From: an uncultured Parasphingopyxis sp.
GTDB taxonomy: Bacteria > Pseudomonadota > Alphaproteobacteria > Sphingomonadales > Sphingomonadaceae
Reading direction: 5' to 3'
DNA length: 7,480 bases
Assembly (NCBI GenBank): GCA_905479515.1
Contig: CAJQMX010000120.1
Location: 1-7,480, forward strand
Shown in pieces: positions 1-4,359 of this stretch; the stretch's first letter is position 1; each line of letters starts with the position of its first letter. Position numbers and translations under genes: made by a program. The notes under the pieces are model-generated. The model was not told where the DNA came from. It searched no databases and was given only the letters and a program-made list of their open reading frames with translations.

Positions 1-151
1 GCAGGTTATGCTTGGCCTGAAATGGCGTCACGACGCCATCTGCATCCTCAACCAGCGTGTTCCAGTCCTTACAGTCCGCGCATTGCCCCTGCCATTTGGA
101 GGCTACCGACCCGCAGGCCTGACAGACATAGCGTTTGTGCGGTTTTGCCAT
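1..151 (-). CDS. radA: DNA repair protein RadA (Sms), N-terminal 50 residues only
   Basis: RadA is a RecA-related, DnaB-like ATPase that drives branch migration of recombination intermediates in the cytoplasm. Only the start of the gene is here; the ATPase and Lon-like domains lie beyond the left edge. The visible 50 residues begin MAKPHKRYVCQACG and form the diagnostic N-terminal C4 zinc finger, with Cys10, Cys13, Cys24 and Cys27, followed by the family signature CKDWNTLVED. In the family the finger is CxxCG...KWxGxCPxC..WNT; here the residue after Cys24 is Ala where Pro is common, which is minor. The ATG at 149-151 is supported by AGGA (complement of 159-162) seven bases upstream. It lies downstream of, and in the same direction as, the Mur ligase gene, but a separate promoter is likely in the repeat between them. 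Identification is firm despite truncation. Confidence 0.93.
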   Translation of the reverse strand, partial: MAKPHKRYVCQACGSVASKWQGQCADCKDWNTLVEDADGVVTPFQAKHNL

Positions 152-180
152 GCCGGCATCCTAACGAGAACAAAAGGGGA

Positions 181-210
181 ATACTAGAGGTTTTTCCACC
201 ACACCGTCAA
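181..210 (-). promoter_or_regulatory. Probable sigma70-type promoter of radA
   Basis: On the minus strand TTGACG (complement of 205-210) is followed after 18 bases by TAGTAT (complement of 181-186). The -35 matches TTGACA at five of six positions and the -10 matches TATAAT at four of six. Transcription would begin near 174-176, leaving about 24 untranslated bases that include the AGGA ribosome site. The -35 box lies inside the outer end of the left arm of the repeat at 204-287. This is a motif match by eye, not a measured start. Confidence 0.5.
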
Positions 211-287
211 TTCCGCGAAGGCGGGAATCCAAAGAGGCAGAGATCGGCACATACGAGCATGGATTCCCGCCTTCGCGGGAATGACGG
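204..287. repeat. Two-armed inverted repeat with ATTCCC-N8-GGGAAT core (REP/dRS3-like)
   Basis: The arms are 204-231 and 260-287. They are 28 bases each and match at 26 positions, with differences at 210 and 212 against their partners. A 28-base centre (232-259) separates them. Each arm is also its own small hairpin: in the right arm, 263-282, ATTCCC is followed by eight bases and GGGAAT with a perfect 8-base stem, and the left arm is a decayed copy. This core is the format of dRS3-type and similar REP elements scattered through many proteobacterial genomes. The right arm ends one base before the stop codon (289-291) of the upstream Mur ligase gene. There is no T-run after the hairpin in the direction of transcription, so it is not a standard intrinsic terminator; it may protect the 3' end of the ligase mRNA. 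Each arm also holds one GANTC site (225-229 and 262-266). Confidence 0.9.
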
Positions 288-288
288 A

Positions 289-1686
289 CTACTTTGAAAG
301 TTTACGCAAAACATCTGCCGCAAATGTCGACAGCGTATCATCGCGCGCACCCATGATGACGATGCGATCACCCGGTCGGGCCAGTTCGGCCAGCCGCGTA
401 CCGCAGGCATCGCGCTCCGGGATATGCTCGGCCTGCCTACCCGCTGCGATCACACCATCGACAATCATGTCGCTGCCCTTGCTGCGATCTGTTGTTCCAC
501 CGAAATAAACAGGATCACAAAGGATTAAACAGTCTTCTTCAGACATATTATTAGCGAAACAGGCGATCAGTTCCGGCCCCATCTTTCGCAGCGGGCCAAA
601 ACCATGCGGCTGGAAAAATACAAGCAACCGCCCCGGAAAGGCGTGGAGGGTCTGAAGTGTCGCGGCAATCTTGTCAGGGTTATGCCCGAAATCGTCGATG
701 ACGGTAGCGCCGCCGGCCGTGCCGACGATCTCGAAACGACGCCTCAGCCCCTGAAAGCGGCCAATAGAGGCCGCGGCCTTGTCCAAGGGAATATCGCACG
801 CCCTTGCGGCCGCGAGCGCCGCCAGCGCATTGGCGGCGTTGTGCCGCCCGGGCACCGCTAGTGCGACCCGGCAGGTCTCGCCCCTTTCAGTGACATCAAA
901 ACTGATAGAAAGTGGTTCTTCCGTCACATTGCTGCCGAAGATATCCGCTTCGGAATCTCCGAATCCGAAGGTACAGAGCGTGTCCCGCGCCACGCCTTCC
1001 GTCAGTCGCGCGCTTTCCATATCGTCGATATTGACGATTGCCCTGCCCGCTCTCTGCAAAAAGCCGCTAAACAGGGCCCGCAATTCTCCCATCGACATAT
1101 GATCGAGCGAAACATTGTTGAGGATCGCGATATCGGGCTCGTAGAGCGCAATCGACCCATCGCTTTCATCGACCTCGCTCACAAAGGCATCGCCCTGCCC
1201 GACAAGCGCGCTGGCAAACGGCGTGTTGTCGGAGATGAAGTTCTTCATCACCGCGCCGTTCATCACCGTGGAATCGAGCCCGCAATCATGGAGAATCCAG
1301 CCGATCATGCCGGTCACCGTGGATTTGCCGCTGGTCCCCGCCACGCCGATGCTGCGCTCAGCCGCATTAAACAGGCTCGCCAGCAGTTCAGGCCGGGTCA
1401 GGCGGTCCAGCCCGAGGCGCTGTGACGCCATGACGTCAGGTACCGTATCTTCCACTGCAGCGGATGCCACAAGTATCTGATTTTTATCCGTTAAACCGCT
1501 TCCGTCCTGGGAGAAGAGCGCGATACCCTGGGCGCGCAGCCATTCAAATTTGTCCGCTGTGCGGCCCTGATCGAGCGCGCGATCCGACCCGGCAACCGTA
1601 AAACCGCGCCCGCGTAAAATGCTGGCCAGAGGCAACATGCCGCTCCCGCCGATGCCGCAGAAGAAATAGGATTTGTCGTTTGTCAT
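289..1686 (-). CDS. Mur ligase of the MurC/Mpl family, probable Mpl-type murein peptide ligase
   Basis: The 465-residue protein has the three-domain Mur ligase layout. The N-terminal UDP-sugar domain carries GIGGSGM (11-17) and GSD (33-35). The central ATPase has the P-loop GTSGKST (117-123), EVDESDG (171-177) and NNVSLDH (190-196). The C-terminal domain has RRRFE (315-319), DDFGHNP (331-337), FQPHGFGPLRKMG (358-370) and MGARDDTL (445-452). MurC adds L-Ala to UDP-MurNAc; Mpl joins the recycled tripeptide L-Ala-D-Glu-mDAP to UDP-MurNAc. Textbook MurC has DDYAHHP and FQPHRYSR, and E. coli Mpl has EPRSNTMKMG. This protein shares FQPH with MurC but resembles Mpl after it, so it belongs to a divergent branch. 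The divergently transcribed ldcA, which makes the tripeptide, favours the Mpl role; a second MurC or another amino-acid ligase remains possible. The ATG at 1684-1686 has GAGGGG just upstream, with rather short spacing. No signal peptide, so cytoplasmic. Confidence 0.92.
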   Translation of the reverse strand: MTNDKSYFFCGIGGSGMLPLASILRGRGFTVAGSDRALDQGRTADKFEWLRAQGIALFSQDGSGLTDKNQILVASAAVEDTVPDVMASQRLGLDRLTRPELLASLFNAAERSIGVAGTSGKSTVTGMIGWILHDCGLDSTVMNGAVMKNFISDNTPFASALVGQGDAFVSEVDESDGSIALYEPDIAILNNVSLDHMSMGELRALFSGFLQRAGRAIVNIDDMESARLTEGVARDTLCTFGFGDSEADIFGSNVTEEPLSISFDVTERGETCRVALAVPGRHNAANALAALAAARACDIPLDKAAASIGRFQGLRRRFEIVGTAGGATVIDDFGHNPDKIAATLQTLHAFPGRLLVFFQPHGFGPLRKMGPELIACFANNMSEEDCLILCDPVYFGGTTDRSKGSDMIVDGVIAAGRQAEHIPERDACGTRLAELARPGDRIVIMGARDDTLSTFAADVLRKLSK

Positions 1687-1738
1687 TGCCCCTCGCTATG
1701 GGGAGCGGCGCAGTTTTTCAATTTCGGAAAGGCATCGG
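1687..1738. promoter_or_regulatory. 52-base divergent intergenic region between the Mur ligase gene and ldcA
   Basis: Both start codons face away from this short gap, so both promoters must overlap here or lie inside the opposite gene. On the plus strand TTGTCG (1673-1678) and TATGGG (1697-1702), 18 bases apart, would place a start for ldcA near 1709, but the match is weak. On the minus strand there is a TTGAAA without a convincing -10. I cannot name a regulator site. The location itself is the support for a promoter region. Confidence 0.4.
1726..1732 (+). promoter_or_regulatory. Ribosome binding site of ldcA
   Basis: GGAAAGG lies six bases before the ATG at 1739. It favours this start over the upstream in-frame ATG at 1673, which would overlap the divergent ligase start and add 22 residues unlike the family. 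It also favours it over the ATG at 1754, which is preceded only by an A-rich stretch. Confidence 0.6.
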
Positions 1739-2599
1739 ATGACAAAAAAAGCGATGCGGATCGGTATAGTCGCGGCAAGTTCGCCCATCACACAGGAGAC
1801 GGTGGACCGCGTTATCGCCCGTTCCCAAGCGCTTTTCCCGGATAATCCGCCCGAGCTTTATGTTCATCCGAACAGCTTTCTGAGCCATGGCCATTTTGCC
1901 GGCACTGACGCCGAGCGCGCCGAAGCCTTTCTCGCTATTGCCAATGATCCGTCCTTCGACGCGCTTTGGTTCGCCCGGGGCGGATATGGTGCCTGCCGGA
2001 TCGCAGAGCGCGTTCTGAGCCAGCTGGAGCCTGCTGCGCGCCAGAAACAGTATCTGGGCTATAGCGACGCAGGCGTGCTGCTGGCGGGGCTCCACACAGC
2101 CGGATGCAGCGTCGCACACGGCCCCATGTGCCAAGATATTGTGAGGACTGGCGGAGATCGGGCGATAGAACGCGCCCTGCGCTGGCTGGTGGATCGCGAT
2201 CCAGACACGCTGGAGCCATCATTGGCAGACGGTCGCCCGGCGGCGGCTTTCAACATGGTCACATTGAGCCAGATCCTTGGCACGCCGCTACAGCCTGACT
2301 TAACACATTACATTCTGATACTCGAAGAAATATCTGAATATATGTATAAAATTGACCGGACGATGCATCATATCACGGCGAACACCGAGATCCGCAAGGT
2401 CGCCGGAATCCGCCTGGGCCGGTGCAGCGATATCACGGAAAATGACACCGATTTCGGAATGACGGCCGAGGAGGTGGTGCGCCACTGGTGTTCGGTGTCA
2501 GCGATCCCCTTTCTCGGCCATGCCGATATCGGTCATGATGCGGACAATCGCGTCGTTCCCTTCGGAAAACGGCAAAAAACACGCGAAAAGTGGGATTAG
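1739..2599 (+). CDS. ldcA: LD-carboxypeptidase LdcA (peptidase family S66)
   Basis: LdcA is a cytoplasmic serine peptidase that removes the terminal D-Ala from recycled murein tetrapeptides, giving the tripeptide that Mpl can reuse. With the start at 1739 the protein has 286 residues, close to the family norm, and no signal peptide (MTKKAMRIGIVAASSP). Family motifs are in order: FARGGYGACR (78-87), the nucleophile elbow GYSD with Ser109, the acid strand ILEEISE with probable catalytic Glu196, YKIDR (203-207), and GHDADNRVVPFG with probable catalytic His266. By comparison with Pseudomonas aeruginosa LdcA (Ser115, Glu217, His285) the triad is complete, so an active enzyme is expected. It is divergent from the Mur ligase gene and followed after 83 bases by the kinase gene. 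A short AT-rich patch (2297-2356) encodes the catalytic Glu strand. Other S66 members act on microcin or cyanophycin-like substrates, but the neighbour favours murein. Confidence 0.93.
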   Translation: MTKKAMRIGIVAASSPITQETVDRVIARSQALFPDNPPELYVHPNSFLSHGHFAGTDAERAEAFLAIANDPSFDALWFARGGYGACRIAERVLSQLEPAARQKQYLGYSDAGVLLAGLHTAGCSVAHGPMCQDIVRTGGDRAIERALRWLVDRDPDTLEPSLADGRPAAAFNMVTLSQILGTPLQPDLTHYILILEEISEYMYKIDRTMHHITANTEIRKVAGIRLGRCSDITENDTDFGMTAEEVVRHWCSVSAIPFLGHADIGHDADNRVVPFGKRQKTREKWD

Positions 2600-2682
2600 T
2601 TTACGCGTTGTTAACCATAGTCAGCGAGAACCCTTGCCATGGCGCGAAATCGCCGCACTTTTGGGGGGCAAGGAAACCGAAC
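2600..2682 (+). promoter_or_regulatory. Intergenic region upstream of the sensor kinase, with a TTAACCAT motif
   Basis: This 83-base gap follows the ldcA stop. It contains TTAACCAT at 2611-2618, 64 bases before the kinase start; that octamer has been described as a CtrA half-site in alphaproteobacteria. No hairpin with a T-run follows ldcA, so read-through from ldcA into the kinase is possible. I see no strong -35/-10 pair. Confidence 0.3.
2671..2674 (+). promoter_or_regulatory. Ribosome binding site that sets the kinase start
   Basis: AGGA, within CAAGGAAA, lies eight bases before the ATG at 2683. The frame is open back to an ATG at 2590, but that start would overlap the end of ldcA, lacks a good ribosome site and would add 31 residues without domain character. 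Confidence 0.65.
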
Positions 2683-4308
2683 ATGGCCGATATCAGTTAC
2701 GAACGATCACTCGACGAAGGTCGATACAAATCGATCCGGAAATCGCTTGCGGAAACCCATGCTTCGATCTGTTCCTTCACCGCAGATGGTCGAATTGAAG
2801 AGGCTCAGCCCGATTGGGTTGTCCTGACGGGGCAATCCCGCAGCGAATATCAGGGTTTCGGATGGAAAGATGCCATTCATCCCGATGACATCGAAACAAC
2901 TGAAACGGAATGGGAAATTGCCCGAAAGAAAGGCGTGCGGTTCATTCGCGTGCACCGAATCTGTGATCGCGCAGGCGAGTGGAAGCGCATCGCCTGGAAT
3001 GCGGTTCCGCAATTCGATCCGGCCGATCAAATTCAGTCTTGGACCATCCTTCAAGTTGACCTGACGGATATGCGGTCGAACAGTCGCGAAAAGGTCATCC
3101 CCTTAACAGCCAAACTGCCTCCCCTCGAATTGTCATCAATCATAAATCAAATTGGCGAGGGCATCGTTGTGACAGATGCACTGGGACAGGTTATTTTCGT
3201 CAACGACGCAGCAGTCAAACTTCATGGCGTCAATTCCCTCAACACAAATCTGAAAAACTTCCCCAAAAGTTATCAACTGCTGACCATTGAGGGCAAACCC
3301 TATCCCGCTCTCGACCTCCCTCTCTCAAACGCTGTTTTTCAGGGAAAAACGACCGAAGATGCCCGGGCGCGTCTAAGGCGGTCGGACGGCACAGAAATTG
3401 TGGTGATCGGGACAGCACGCCCACTTTTCGATTCAGAGGGCAATCACGCCGGCGGTGTACTGACCATGCGTGACGACACTGCTCGCCATGCGGCGGAAGA
3501 ACAACTCGCTTTGCTCAATGAAACGCTGGAAACACGGATTGAGGAAACGTTGGACGAACGAGCCAATGCTGAAGAAGCCTTGATGCAGGCTCAGAAAATG
3601 GAAGCTGTCGGCCAGCTAACCGGCGGCATCGCGCATGATTTCAACAATCTGCTTACAGTAATTTCGGGCAGTATCGAACTGCTCGATCTGCGCCTTTCCA
3701 AGATCGACGACGCAAAGATCAAGCATAATCTTGCCAGCATTGGAACAGCGGCAAAACGCGCCGCTGCTCTTACCCAGCGGTTGCTCGCCTTTTCGCGGCG
3801 CCAGTCGCTGGATCCGCTTCCGACTGCTTTGGACATATTGATCGACGATGTTGGCGATATGATCCAACGCACCATCGGCGAGGACATCATATTCACATCC
3901 GACGTTTTGCCGGACATGGAGCCGATTATCGTCGACAGCCATCAGCTCGAAAATGTCCTCCTTAACCTTGCCCTCAACGCGCGCGATGCGATGCCGGACG
4001 GCGGAAAGCTAAGGTTCACGACCGAAGCCGTGGAAATTGGAATGGGTCATTCGGAACTCATGCCTGGTGACTATGCGGTCATTTCGGTCATCGATTCCGG
4101 TTCCGGCATGGACGAAGAAACGATCGCACGGGCATTCGAACCGTTTTTCACGACCAAGGAAATCGGCAAGGGCACCGGCCTCGGCCTATCCATGATCTAC
4201 GGCTTTGCAAAGCAATCCGGCGGCCATGTGAAAATCATATCGGAACCGGGCGTCGGTACGACGGTCAAACTCTTTTTGCCGATACATTCGGATGCCGCAG
4301 CAGAATAA
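2683..4308 (+). CDS. Soluble PAS-PAS sensor histidine kinase without receiver domain
   Basis: The 541-residue protein is a two-component sensor kinase that should autophosphorylate on His318 and pass the phosphate to an unknown response regulator. PAS domain 1 spans about 15-130, with the PAS_3-like HPDD (66-69) and a closing DLTD (126-129). PAS domain 2 spans about 148-268 ([18 protein letters not shown], 158-175). A charged coiled-coil linker follows (about 269-305), then the HisKA box [11 protein letters not shown] (314-324), the N box around Asn428 and Asn432, the G1 box DSGSGM (471-476), the FEPFFTTK segment (485-492) and the G2 box GKGTGLGL (495-502). All catalytic boxes are intact. There is no membrane segment or signal peptide, so it should sense a cytoplasmic cue, perhaps through a cofactor bound by a PAS domain; no LOV cysteine motif (NCRFLQ) is seen. 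Many relatives carry a C-terminal receiver; this one stops soon after the ATPase domain. No response regulator gene is adjacent. The gene looks less GC-rich than the patatin gene after it. Confidence 0.95.
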   Translation: MADISYERSLDEGRYKSIRKSLAETHASICSFTADGRIEEAQPDWVVLTGQSRSEYQGFGWKDAIHPDDIETTETEWEIARKKGVRFIRVHRICDRAGEWKRIAWNAVPQFDPADQIQSWTILQVDLTDMRSNSREKVIPLTAKLPPLELSSIINQIGEGIVVTDALGQVIFVNDAAVKLHGVNSLNTNLKNFPKSYQLLTIEGKPYPALDLPLSNAVFQGKTTEDARARLRRSDGTEIVVIGTARPLFDSEGNHAGGVLTMRDDTARHAAEEQLALLNETLETRIEETLDERANAEEALMQAQKMEAVGQLTGGIAHDFNNLLTVISGSIELLDLRLSKIDDAKIKHNLASIGTAAKRAAALTQRLLAFSRRQSLDPLPTALDILIDDVGDMIQRTIGEDIIFTSDVLPDMEPIIVDSHQLENVLLNLALNARDAMPDGGKLRFTTEAVEIGMGHSELMPGDYAVISVIDSGSGMDEETIARAFEPFFTTKEIGKGTGLGLSMIYGFAKQSGGHVKIISEPGVGTTVKLFLPIHSDAAAE

Positions 4309-4318
4309 GCAGCGCTGC
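4309..4318. repeat. Perfect 10-base palindrome after the kinase stop
   Basis: GCAGCGCTGC directly follows the kinase TAA. It is self-complementary but has no loop and no T-run, so it is not a terminator. It could be a dimer-protein site or chance. Confidence 0.35.
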
Positions 4319-4359
4319 AAACGCTCGACAATGCCCGTCGCACCTGCCAGAATCTTGGC

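Noticed and set aside
204..287. Intrinsic terminator after the Mur ligase gene
   Set aside because: The hairpins are strong, but no T-run follows on the minus strand; the bases after the structure read TGTGGTGG and then an A-run.
204..287. CRISPR array or attachment site
   Set aside because: There are only two arms, in inverted orientation and each palindromic, with one 28-base spacer and no cas gene, integrase or tRNA nearby.
1673..1702. TTGTCG-18-TATGGG as the ldcA promoter
   Set aside because: It matches the consensus at only four and three positions; I mention it in the intergenic entry but do not call it as a promoter.
1673..1738. Earlier ATG for ldcA adding 22 residues
   Set aside because: It would overlap the divergent Mur ligase start, lacks a ribosome site, and the extra residues do not look like the family N-terminus; the ATG at 1739 is better placed.
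1718..2134. Minus-strand open frame of 138 codons over ldcA
   Set aside because: It is antisense to well-conserved LdcA motifs and has no domain character.
2590..2682. Earlier ATG for the sensor kinase adding 31 residues
   Set aside because: It overlaps the ldcA end and has no good ribosome site, while AGGA is ideally placed before the ATG at 2683.
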